Assembly (NCBI GenBank): GCA_003151895.1
Contig: PLYX01000077.1
Location: 1-10,385, forward strand
DNA length: 10,385 bases
From: Solirubrobacterales bacterium
GTDB lineage: Bacteria > Actinomycetota > Thermoleophilia > Solirubrobacterales > Solirubrobacteraceae
Reading direction: 5' to 3'
Below are positions 1-8,131 of this stretch, in pieces. The notes under the pieces were generated by a model. The model was given only the letters and a program-made list of their open reading frames with translations. It ran no database searches and was not told where the DNA came from. Position numbers and translations under genes: made by a program. Within the stretch, counting starts at the first letter, position 1. Every line of letters starts with the position of its first letter.

Positions 1-140
1 GGCTTCAGGCCGTCGCGCACGTCGGGGAGCGCGCGTCCGACGATGACGGACATCGCGTAGTCGAGATACGCGGTCCGCATCTCGTCCTCGAGCGCGCGCG
101 GCTCGATGTTGCCTCCACCGATCACATCAGCACTGGCCAT
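1..140 (-). CDS. gyrA: DNA gyrase subunit A (partial, N-terminus only)
   Basis: This is the first 46 codons plus two bases of GyrA; the rest lies beyond the left edge. GyrA is the DNA-cleaving subunit of the A2B2 gyrase complex that introduces negative supercoils. The start is ATG at 138-140. It is preceded by an AGGGGG Shine-Dalgarno that overlaps the gyrB stop codon, so the two genes are separated by only 11 bp and are very probably translated from one message. The visible residues include [20 protein letters not shown] and then [16 protein letters not shown], the strongly conserved GyrA/ParC opening just before the breakage-reunion domain. ParC shares this opening, but the position directly after gyrB in an origin region makes GyrA the natural reading. 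The catalytic tyrosine and the C-terminal wrapping domain are outside the window. Confidence 0.96.
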   Translation of the reverse strand, partial: MASADVIGGGNIEPRALEDEMRTAYLDYAMSVIVGRALPDVRDGLK

Positions 141-151
141 GTTTCACCCCC

Positions 152-2667
<2,516 letters not shown>

Positions 2668-2702
2668 AAACCTCGGTCCGGGGCGGGGGGTTTGTTTGTG
2701 GA

Positions 2703-2711
2703 ACGATAGCA
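2703..2711 (-). promoter_or_regulatory. Candidate extended -10 promoter of gyrB
   Basis: On the minus strand the sequence reads TGCTATCGT, a TGN-extended -10 (TATCGT) about 80 nt upstream of the gyrB start. No convincing TTGACA-like -35 lies 16-18 bp further upstream, as is common for extended -10 promoters in high-GC bacteria. The predicted transcript would start near 2696 and include the 2642-2667 hairpin. Supported only by motif and position. Confidence 0.35.
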
Positions 2712-2833
2712 CAGGGACCCCCTCGAAGCGCCCCCGGTGCGGTGGTGAAACGCCTGCAAACAAGCCAAAACAGGGCCTCTGTGGCGAGTGCCGGAGCGGC
2801 CTTTCGAGAGGGTTCCCTCGGGCCCTCGGCGGG

Positions 2834-2867
2834 CAGGGTTGCCGTCGGCGTCAACCGGTGCGGCAAC
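2834..2867 (-). terminator. Possible stem-loop at the end of dciA
   Basis: GTTGCCG and CGGCAAC (2838-2844 and 2861-2867) form a perfect 7-bp stem whose 16-nt loop contains the dciA TGA stop. A second small GAGGG/CCCTC hairpin follows at about 2807-2818. There is no T-run. These could end the dnaN-recF-dciA transcript before the separately promoted gyrB, or simply reflect GC-rich sequence. Confidence 0.25.
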
Positions 2868-3141
2868 GGAGCTTGCGGATGAGCTCGCCGCCAAGCGTCT
2901 CGTTGAGGCGCTCCACGAGCTCGGAGCTCATCAGATCGAGCTCGGCGGCCCACACCGCGTCGGCGCAGGTGATCGTGAGCAGGCCGTCGCGCTCGGCGGT
3001 GGGGCGGCCCGCGTCGGCGATCACCGTTCCGACCGCCTGCTCCCAGGCCTGCTGCACGCGGGCGAGCGTAGTCGCGGGCGCGAGCGCCGCGGTCAAACCG
3101 TCGAGCGCGAGTGACAGGGGCCGTGGTGAGGGACGGCTCAC
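2851..3141 (-). CDS. dciA: DciA-like DUF721 protein (replicative helicase loading factor)
   Basis: Small DUF721 protein, 96 aa. The start is the GTG at 3139-3141, which overlaps the recF TGA as GTGA, indicating translational coupling. A longer open frame continues upstream into recF but is Arg/Pro-rich and shows no family resemblance, so I reject it. The conserved KH-like core is visible: QQAWEQAVGTVIADAGRP (about 30-47), then GLLTITCADAVWAAELDLMS (53-72) and a helix with ELVERLNETLGG (74-85). The Trp32, Trp64 and LN residues are typical of the family. DciA proteins are the widespread ancestral factors that help load the DnaB helicase in bacteria lacking DnaC/DnaI. The gene between recF and gyrB in actinobacteria is regularly a DUF721 member. 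Family membership is fairly secure; the helicase-loading role is transferred from characterised relatives. Confidence 0.85.
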   Translation of the reverse strand: MSRPSPRPLSLALDGLTAALAPATTLARVQQAWEQAVGTVIADAGRPTAERDGLLTITCADAVWAAELDLMSSELVERLNETLGGELIRKLRCRTG

Positions 3142-4241
3142 GCGGCGATCGCTTCCCGCAGGATCGCGCCGGGGGAGATGCGCAGGCGCGTGACGGCGAC
3201 GTGGGTGGAGCCGGGCACGTGGGCAAGGTCTGTCGTTGCCACCACGCTCTGCCCTCCGCTGCACAGCTCCTTTGAAAGCAGCTCTCGGCGCGTGGCGTCG
3301 AGCTCGCTCATGACGTCGTCGAGCAACATCAGCGGCACCCGGTCGCGTTCACGCGCCAGCACCGAGCGCTCGGCCAGCAGCAGGGCGAGCAGGGCCAGGC
3401 GCTGCTCGCCCTGCGATCCGTAGGAGCGCAGCTCGCGGCCATCGCGCAGGATCGCCAGCTCGTCGCGGTGGGGGCCGTGCGTGGAGAAGCCGCGTTCGAC
3501 GTCGCGAGAGAGACGTGCCTCGAGCTCTGCGATGAATTTCTCCACATCGGCAGCCTTCGAACGCGGGCGGTACTCCAGACGCGGCTCGCCACCGCACCCG
3601 AGCTGGGCGGCTTGCTCGGCGAAGGGCTCGGCGAGCATCGACACCACCGTCGCACGGTCCTCGCGTAGCGCGAGCGCGTGGCGGGCGAGCTCCAGGTCCC
3701 AACTCGGGAGCGTTGCGCGCGAGGCGCGCGAGGCGCGGATGCCGGCGATCAGGGCGTTGCGCTGGGCGAGCACACGCGAATAGTCGCGGCGGGTTGCCGC
3801 GCGCGGAGGCCACAGCGCCGCCACGAGCTGATCGAGGTGAGCGCGGCGAAGCGTCGGAGCGCCCTTGAGCAGTTCGAGGCGATCCGGGGAGAACACGCTC
3901 ACAAGCGGTCTCTGCTCCACGTCGGCGAGGCGCTCGACGGGGGCGCCGTCGGCCGTCATGTGCTTGGGCGAGCCGGGCTGGAATCCGACGGTCAGCTCGT
4001 GGCGGCGGCCGTTGTCGCCCAGCCCGACAACCACGCGCGTAGCCTGCGCTCCGAAGCGCACCAACTCGCGCTCGGAGCGAGTGCGCTGCGAGTAGCCGGT
4101 GCAGCCGAAGTAGAGCGCCTCGAGCAGGTTCGACTTGCCGGCGCCGTTGGGGCCATGGACGACGGTCAGGCCGTCGCCGAGATGAGCCTCAGCCCGCGCA
4201 TAGGTGCGAAAGTCGCGCAGTTGCACGCTGAGAACCCGCAC
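3138..4241 (-). CDS. recF: DNA replication and repair protein RecF
   Basis: SMC-like ABC ATPase of the RecFOR pathway, 367 aa, the usual length. It acts at single-strand gaps and stalled forks to help RecA load. The start is GTG at 4239-4241 with a GGGAGGG Shine-Dalgarno inside the 18-bp gap after the dnaN stop. Walker A is GPNGAGKS (30-37) and the ABC signature is SYGSQGEQR (273-281). Walker B with the D-loop is LMLLDDVMSELD (304-315), and the RecF motif GPHRDEL is at 256-262. The N-terminal strand MRVLSVQLRDFRTY is typical, and the long helical arm lies between about 150 and 250. It sits in a dnaN-recF-dciA run and overlaps dciA by 4 bp, so all three are probably cotranscribed. No odd features. 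Confidence 0.97.
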   Translation of the reverse strand: MRVLSVQLRDFRTYARAEAHLGDGLTVVHGPNGAGKSNLLEALYFGCTGYSQRTRSERELVRFGAQATRVVVGLGDNGRRHELTVGFQPGSPKHMTADGAPVERLADVEQRPLVSVFSPDRLELLKGAPTLRRAHLDQLVAALWPPRAATRRDYSRVLAQRNALIAGIRASRASRATLPSWDLELARHALALREDRATVVSMLAEPFAEQAAQLGCGGEPRLEYRPRSKAADVEKFIAELEARLSRDVERGFSTHGPHRDELAILRDGRELRSYGSQGEQRLALLALLLAERSVLARERDRVPLMLLDDVMSELDATRRELLSKELCSGGQSVVATTDLAHVPGSTHVAVTRLRISPGAILREAIAA

Positions 4242-4259
4242 CTCACCCTCCCGCCGACC

Positions 4260-5369
4260 TCACGTGTTTAGGCGGATCGGCATGATCAGGTATACGAACT
4301 CGCCGCCGTCGGGAGACTCGATCAGGCCGGGGCGCAGCGGACTTATCAGCTTGAGCACGAGCTCCTCGGACTCGACGCTCTCCAGGCCGTCGCGCAGGAA
4401 CTCCGGGTTGAAGCCGATGTCGAAAGGCTCGCCCGAGAAGGGTACGGGTAGCATCTCGCTCGCCTCGCCGACATCCGGGGTTTGAGCGGACACGGTCAAC
4501 TCGCCCTCGCCAAAGCTCAAGCGTAGTGGCGCGTTCTTCTGCGCGAGCAGGCTGATACGCCGCACGACGTCGGCCATCTCGGCGCTCGAAAGCCTCAGTT
4601 CGTGCTCAACGGACTCAGGTAGCAGTTGGCGGTAGTTCGGGAACTGCCCGTCTATCAATCTCGACGAGAGCACGATGTCGCCGATCTCGAATACAACCTG
4701 GTTCTGGCCCAGGCTGATGGTCAACTCAGGCTCCTCGGCCGACTGCGCGATGCGAGCCAACTCTTGGAGGGCGCGAGCCGGAACGTTCGCCTCGATCGCG
4801 CCCTGAAGGGCAGAGTCGAGCGTGGCGTGCTTGATGCTCAACCGATAGGAGTCGGTCGCAACCATCGTCAGATCCTGCCCGCCGGCGGAGATGAGCACAC
4901 CTGTGAGCACCGGTCGCGTCTCATCCTTGGACGCGGAACGGGACACCTGCAAGGCGGTGTCGACGAACGCTTGCGTGGGTAGCGTCATGCGAGTGTTGGG
5001 GTCGGGGGCGGGTAGTGTGGGAAAGTCGTCGGAGCGCAGCGTGCGCAGGTGGAACTTGGCGGAACCGGAGATGAGCTCGACGTCCTGCTCGTGGGAGCGC
5101 AACTCAAGCGTGACCGTGTCGCCGGGGAGAGAGCGCGCAACTTCGAGCACGAGCCGGGCGGGAAGCACCGCTGAGCCAGGTTGCAGGATCTCCCCCGCGA
5201 GCGGCACTTGCAGTCCAACCTCCATGTCGGTGGCCAGCAACAGAGGTTGCTCGCCCCCGGCTGAGATCATCACGCCGGAGAGCGCCTGGACCGAAGTACG
5301 CGACGATGCGACACGGGTGGCTGTTTGCAGTTGGGCCAGTAGCTCAGCTGTTGAAAGGGAAAGCTTCAC
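4260..5369 (-). CDS. dnaN: DNA polymerase III beta subunit (sliding clamp)
   Basis: Ring-shaped processivity clamp, 369 aa, normal length for the three-domain fold; two copies close around DNA and tether polymerase III and repair enzymes. The start is GTG at 5367-5369 (MKLSLSTAELL), with AGGTG about 7 nt upstream. Recognisable family stretches are DETRPVLTGVLI (149-160), ATDSYRLS (171-178) and SSRLIDGQFPNYRQLLP (235-251). The C-terminal DGGEFVYLIMPIRLNT (354-369) contains the M-P-x-R-L segment of the partner-binding cleft. It lies 134 bp downstream of dnaA across the proposed origin, and 18 bp upstream of recF. The gene could share the dnaA message or use a promoter inside the gap, where TATAAA occurs on the minus strand at about 5387-5392. 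Confidence 0.98.
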   Translation of the reverse strand: MKLSLSTAELLAQLQTATRVASSRTSVQALSGVMISAGGEQPLLLATDMEVGLQVPLAGEILQPGSAVLPARLVLEVARSLPGDTVTLELRSHEQDVELISGSAKFHLRTLRSDDFPTLPAPDPNTRMTLPTQAFVDTALQVSRSASKDETRPVLTGVLISAGGQDLTMVATDSYRLSIKHATLDSALQGAIEANVPARALQELARIAQSAEEPELTISLGQNQVVFEIGDIVLSSRLIDGQFPNYRQLLPESVEHELRLSSAEMADVVRRISLLAQKNAPLRLSFGEGELTVSAQTPDVGEASEMLPVPFSGEPFDIGFNPEFLRDGLESVESEELVLKLISPLRPGLIESPDGGEFVYLIMPIRLNT

Positions 5370-5503
5370 TTATGCACCTGGAAAGGTTTATAGGTTTAGT
5401 AGGGGCTGTGAGGATGTGGGTTGTCGATGGACTCTGGAGATACCGGGGTCTTGCTTGTGGGCAGGCTGTGAATAGAACCTTGGAAGTGTCTCAAGCGGAC
5501 CGG
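5370..5503. other. oriC: Candidate origin of replication (oriC) between dnaA and dnaN
   Basis: This 134-bp gap is less GC-rich than its surroundings. Minus-strand DnaA-box-like sites, all in one orientation, are CTATTCACA (5467-5475, 8/9 to TTATNCACA), CTGCCCACA (5456-5464, 7/9 to TTGTCCACA), CAACCCACA (5415-5423) and ATCCTCACA (5407-5415). The last two are weak. They are followed by a short GC block (about 5402-5407) and an AT-rich stretch (5383-5402). That stretch reads CTACTAAACCTATAAACC on the minus strand, including tandem TAAACCTA/TAAACCTT octamers. A plus-strand box TTATGCACC (5370-5378, 8/9) lies on the other side. Box, GC block and CTA-rich trios in this order match the unwinding architecture described for Bacillus subtilis. 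Position between dnaA and dnaN is the usual oriC site in actinobacteria. The gap is short and has no perfect box, so certainty is moderate. Confidence 0.55.
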
Positions 5504-6862
5504 TCAGCAGGATGGTGTGGTCAGACGCGTGCGTAGCTCTTCTACGGCGGTGCGGGAAGAGGCGTTCGTGGACATGCGCTCCTCGGTGCGCCGCCAGGCG
5601 TGCAGGACCGTGGTGTGGTCGCGCCCTCCGAACTCCCTCCCGATGGTAGGCAGCGACTCCTGGGTGAGCTCGCGCGCAAGGTACATGGCCACCTGCCGGG
5701 GCCAGGCCAGGCGGGCGGTGCGCGTGGGTGAGACGAGCTCTTCACCGGATATGCCGAACTGCTCGCAGGCCGCGGCCTTGATGTCTGCGATCGAACGGAC
5801 AGGCGGGTCTGCCTTGGGGTAGAGGCCGTCGAGCACCTCCGTGGCGAGCTCGGCGCTCAACGGACGGCCGGTGAGCGAGCTGAACGCCACCACGCGGATC
5901 AGGGCGCCCTCGAGCGCTCGCACGTTGATCGTGATCCGCGTGGCGATGGCCTCCAGGGCGTGCGGGTGGACCAGCTCGAGTCCGTCGTGCTGTGCTCGCT
6001 TGCGGAGGATCGTCGTTCGGGTGGGGAGGTCGGGCGGGCGGATGTCAGCCACGAGCCCTGATTGAAAGCGCTCACGCAGCCTGTCTTCGAGGGCCTGCAG
6101 GTCGCTCGGGGGCCGGTCTGAGGTGAGCACGATCTGGCTACCCGCGTCGTAGAGCGCGTTGAAGGTGTGGAAGAACTCTTCCTCGGTCTTGATCTTGCGC
6201 TCGAGGAACTGGACGTCGTCGATCAAGAGGACGTCCACGTGGCGGAAGCCCGCCTTAAAGGTGTCCAGCCGACCCGACCCGAGGGCCCTGAGGAAGTCGT
6301 TCGTAAACGACTCTCCCGTGGTGCACCGCACGTTCAGCCCCGGGTTGTGGGTGGCGATGAACGTCGCGATCGACTGGAGCAGGTGCGTCTTGCCGACCCC
6401 CGGCGGGCCGCAGATGAACAGCGGGTTGTATGCCTGAGCCGGAAGCTCGCTCACGGCGAGGGCCGCGGCGTGGGCGAGGCGGTTGGAATCGCCGATGACG
6501 AACTGGTCGAACGTGAGCTTTGGATTGCCCCACGCGGCTTGAGTGAGCTGCGGGGGGGTTGTGCACACGGCTGTGGAGGGAGCCCGCGGATCGGTGCGCC
6601 GAGACTGCCCACTCGGCCGCGATTCCACGATGTCGACCGTGAGATGGGGGCCCAGGACGGCGGCCACACTCGTCTGCAGGACGCGTCCGAAGCGCTCCCT
6701 GATCCATCGATAGGTCTGTGGCGAGGCCTCCACGGTGAGGCTCTCGTCAGTCAGGTCCACGGCCCGAAGCGGCTCCAACCAGATGCGATAGATGGGCTCG
6801 TCGATGGTGGCCGAGAGCTCAGCTCGTACCTCGGACCAGATGTGCTCTAGCTCGTCGCTCAC
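5504..6862 (-). CDS. dnaA: Chromosomal replication initiator protein DnaA
   Basis: AAA+ initiator that binds DnaA boxes and opens oriC, 452 aa from the chosen GTG at 6860-6862 (MSDELEHIW...). A TTG at 6899-6901 would add 13 residues (465 aa), but it has no Shine-Dalgarno and the extension is not family-like. An AAGGAG about 15 nt before the GTG is rather distant, so the start is the least certain part. Motifs, in GTG-start numbering: Walker [12 protein letters not shown] (152-162), Walker [13 protein letters not shown] (209-220), sensor 1 LTSDRPP (246-252), arginine-finger box [13 protein letters not shown] (258-270), sensor 2 [10 protein letters not shown] (315-324), and the domain IV DNA-binding signature [12 protein letters not shown] (412-423). 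Domain I spans about 1-75, and the linker domain II is short (about 80-110). The box-reading signature is intact, so standard TTATNCACA-type boxes are expected. Confidence 0.97.
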   Translation of the reverse strand: MSDELEHIWSEVRAELSATIDEPIYRIWLEPLRAVDLTDESLTVEASPQTYRWIRERFGRVLQTSVAAVLGPHLTVDIVESRPSGQSRRTDPRAPSTAVCTTPPQLTQAAWGNPKLTFDQFVIGDSNRLAHAAALAVSELPAQAYNPLFICGPPGVGKTHLLQSIATFIATHNPGLNVRCTTGESFTNDFLRALGSGRLDTFKAGFRHVDVLLIDDVQFLERKIKTEEEFFHTFNALYDAGSQIVLTSDRPPSDLQALEDRLRERFQSGLVADIRPPDLPTRTTILRKRAQHDGLELVHPHALEAIATRITINVRALEGALIRVVAFSSLTGRPLSAELATEVLDGLYPKADPPVRSIADIKAAACEQFGISGEELVSPTRTARLAWPRQVAMYLARELTQESLPTIGREFGGRDHTTVLHAWRRTEERMSTNASSRTAVEELRTRLTTPSC

Positions 6863-6941
6863 GGCAGCGATGACCTGCTCCTTCTGGGGGAAAGCGGGCA
6901 AAAATCATTCGTGTGGGGCCCGCAAAGGACCCGGTGGACCG

Positions 6942-6947
6942 AATATA
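6942..6947 (-). promoter_or_regulatory. Candidate -10 of the dnaA promoter
   Basis: TATATT on the minus strand (5/6 to TATAAT) is a rare AT-rich hexamer in GC-rich DNA. It would put the transcription start near 6935, about 70 nt before the GTG start of dnaA. No good -35 is seen. Placement upstream of dnaA and low local GC support it. Confidence 0.45.
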
Positions 6948-6949
6948 TC

Positions 6950-6965
6950 CGAGCCCGGCGGCTCG
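6950..6965. promoter_or_regulatory. Inverted repeat in the dnaA promoter spacer
   Basis: CGAGCC-CGGC-GGCTCG has perfect 6-bp arms around a 4-bp centre. It lies 2-18 bp upstream of the proposed dnaA -10, between the -10 and where a -35 would be. That position would suit a repressor or activator site, but short GC palindromes are frequent in such DNA. Confidence 0.25.
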
Positions 6966-7074
6966 CGCTCGCGCAGTCCCGCGCCTCACCGCAAATGGCG
7001 AGAAATTCCGCAGTCCAGAGCGATACGCGCGCGCCGTCCAGGGAGCCGGGGCGGGCGTGGGGCGGGCGGGCGTT

Positions 7075-7080
7075 TATACT
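7075..7080 (+). promoter_or_regulatory. Candidate -10 of the rpmH-rnpA operon promoter
   Basis: TATACT (5/6 to TATAAT, within GTTTATACTTC) stands out in very GC-rich DNA. It lies 88 bp upstream of the rpmH ATG and would start a transcript with a leader of roughly 80 nt. The -35 position is occupied by a G-rich tract without a TTGACA-like hexamer. Confidence 0.5.
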
Positions 7081-7168
7081 TCACCGCTCGGCGGAAGCCG
7101 GCTGCCGCGGCCGGCGCCACCGCTCACGGTTGCGGCAGGAATACGAGCGCGGTCGGAGAACATCGATC

Positions 7169-7303
7169 ATGAAGCGCACCTATCAGCCAAAGAAACGTAA
7201 GCGAGCCCGTACGCACGGGTTTCGTGCCCGTATGCGCACGCGCGCGGGAAGGCTCACGCTCAAGCGGCGGCGCGGCAAGGGACGCAAGCGCCTGTCGACG
7301 TAG
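7169..7303 (+). CDS. rpmH: 50S ribosomal protein L34
   Basis: Very basic 44-aa ribosomal protein of the large subunit, which packs against 23S rRNA. The whole protein fits the family: [18 protein letters not shown] opens it, followed by [22 protein letters not shown]. The ATG at 7169 has GGAG at 7155-7158, about 10 nt upstream. Length is standard. It is the first gene of the plus-strand cluster, with rnpA beginning 13 bp after its stop. The pairing of abundant L34 with the RNase P protein under one promoter is a conserved arrangement. The variant [18 protein letters not shown] differs from the Streptomyces-type sequence and is one reason to suspect a deep-branching actinobacterium. Confidence 0.98.
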   Translation: MKRTYQPKKRKRARTHGFRARMRTRAGRLTLKRRRGKGRKRLST

Positions 7304-7316
7304 TGGCGGGCGCGCG

Positions 7317-7763
7317 ATGATGCCGCGATCCCCCCGCCGCGGTCGACGCCTTTCGCGCAGTGCGGAGTTCGAGCGGGTGTACCGCCAGGGCCGCTCTGTG
7401 TCTAACCGCCAACTCGTGCTCTATTCGTTCCCCAACGAGTCGATTGATCGGCCACGGCTCGGATTGTCGGTGTCGCGGAAGGTCGGCGGCGCGGTCGAGC
7501 GCAACCACGTCAAGCGCCTGCTGCGCGAAGCTTTCGACGGAGTCGAGGCCGAGTTGGGCGGGGGGCACGACGTCGTTGTCGTCGCGCGTCCCGAGGCCCG
7601 CGAGCTCGCCGAGCGCGAGGGGTTGGCGGGGATCGACGACGCGCTCCGCGATCTGCTGGGTCGAGCGGGCCTTCGCGGGGGAGGGGGGAGCAGCCCCGAG
7701 GGGGACCCCAATGGACTGCCACCCGACCCCGGCGAGGAGCCGGCGGAGCGGGACGAGCCGTGA
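7317..7763 (+). CDS. rnpA: Ribonuclease P protein component, with C-terminal extension
   Basis: Protein cofactor of RNase P, which with the RNA subunit (not in this window) trims the 5' leaders of tRNA precursors. It has 148 aa from the ATG at 7317; a second ATG follows immediately at 7320. The open frame extends further upstream across rpmH but is not family-like there. RRLSRSAEFERVYRQGRS (about 10-27) is the usual N-terminal segment. RLGLSVSRKVGGAVERNHVK (47-66) followed by RLLRE is the diagnostic RNA-binding RNR region. Most RnpA proteins have about 105-125 residues. The last 30 or so here form a Gly/Pro/acidic tail, GGGGSSPEGDP... to ...EEPAERDEP, probably disordered. The Shine-Dalgarno is weak (GGCGGG), suggesting coupling to rpmH. 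Its stop overlaps the yidD GTG. Confidence 0.95.
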   Translation: MMPRSPRRGRRLSRSAEFERVYRQGRSVSNRQLVLYSFPNESIDRPRLGLSVSRKVGGAVERNHVKRLLREAFDGVEAELGGGHDVVVVARPEARELAEREGLAGIDDALRDLLGRAGLRGGGGSSPEGDPNGLPPDPGEEPAERDEP

Positions 7764-8062
7764 GGACGGCTGCGATGCACGATTCGCGAGCACGCACGGC
7801 CGTTGAGCGCGTCGGTCGCGCGGTGGTGCTTGCCCCGGTGGTGGCCTACCGGCGCTTGATCTCGCCGGCGCTGCCGCGGCGCTGCAAGTACGAGCCCACA
7901 TGCTCGCGTTATACGGTACAGGCGGTGGGAGAGTACGGCATACTGAGGGGTCTCGTGCTCGCGGCGTGGCGCTTGCTCAGGTGCAATCCGTGGAGCCACG
8001 GTGGGTATGACCCCGTCGGGGCTCAGGGACTGTTCAAGGCCGACCGCCACGACCGCTCCTAG
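7760..8062 (+). CDS. yidD: Membrane protein insertion efficiency factor YidD
   Basis: Small YidD-family protein, 100 aa from the GTG at 7760, which overlaps the rnpA stop as GTGA. An ATG at 7775 (95 aa) has a better GAGG Shine-Dalgarno 9 nt upstream and may be the true start. The family signature is clear: YRRLISPALPRRCKYEPTCS (residues 30-49), then RYTVQAVGEYGILRGLVLAAWRL and LLRCNPWSHGGYDPV (72-86). Conserved Cys42, Cys48 and Cys75 are present. YidD is thought to assist YidC-dependent membrane insertion and to sit at the inner membrane face through an amphipathic helix; its exact mechanism is not settled. It lies between rnpA and yidC, as in most bacteria. Confidence 0.94.
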   Translation: MRTAAMHDSRARTAVERVGRAVVLAPVVAYRRLISPALPRRCKYEPTCSRYTVQAVGEYGILRGLVLAAWRLLRCNPWSHGGYDPVGAQGLFKADRHDRS

Positions 8063-8064
8063 CG

Positions 8065-8096
8065 ATGTGCGCGGTCATCCCAGATGACATGTGCGC
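8065..8096 (+). repeat. Hairpin flanked by 8-bp direct repeats in the yidD-yidC gap
   Basis: Directly after the yidD stop, ATGTGCGC (8065-8072) and ATGTGCGC (8089-8096) flank GTCATC-CCA-GATGAC (8074-8088), a 6-bp stem with a 3-nt loop. It occupies nearly half of the 69-bp gap before yidC. It could be an RNA processing or weak termination signal between the rpmH-rnpA-yidD and yidC-khpB-rsmG parts. Structure seen directly; function unknown. Confidence 0.4.
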
Positions 8097-8131
8097 TGCG
8101 TGAGCGGTAGGTCGTAAGGCAGGCTCCAGAA

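Larger units (their letters stand above)
6863..7168. other. Divergent dnaA/rpmH intergenic region
   Basis: About 306 bp between two divergent genes. It holds a likely dnaA -10 (6942-6947), an inverted repeat beside it (6950-6965), a G-rich tract (7041-7070), a likely rpmH -10 (7075-7080) and the rpmH ribosome binding site (7155-7158). I see no DnaA boxes and no convincing small ORF or RNA gene, so I do not regard it as the main origin. The open frame running from about 6911 into rpmH is only an in-frame extension through promoter DNA. Confidence 0.8.

Noticed and set aside
2694..2702. TTGTGGAAC near the gyrB promoter as a DnaA box
   Set aside because: Its best reading matches the consensus at only 6 of 9 positions and it stands alone.
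3142..3264. N-terminally extended dciA frame beginning inside recF
   Set aside because: The extra 41 residues are Arg/Pro-rich shadow sequence of recF; the GTGA overlap start gives a normal DUF721 protein.
3538..3546. TTCTCCACA, an 8/9 DnaA-box match in recF
   Set aside because: Isolated match within coding sequence, expected by chance over 10 kb.
4260..4270. CACGTG-containing TCACGTGTTTA at the end of dnaN, resembling parS
   Set aside because: Only the left half fits; the right half has TTT instead of AAA, so the palindrome is broken.
6559..6567. DnaA-box-like TTGTGCACA inside dnaA
   Set aside because: Single 8/9 match in the variable domain II coding region, without neighbouring boxes or an AT-rich stretch. 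It could be a minor site but I cannot support it.
6863..6901. TTG at 6899-6901 as the dnaA start
   Set aside because: No Shine-Dalgarno precedes it, and the 13 extra residues do not resemble DnaA domain I; the GTG at 6860-6862 gives a family-like N-terminus. Not fully excluded.
6911..7168. Open frame running in phase into rpmH
   Set aside because: It crosses the promoter region, and L34 has its own ATG, ribosome site and standard length at 7169.
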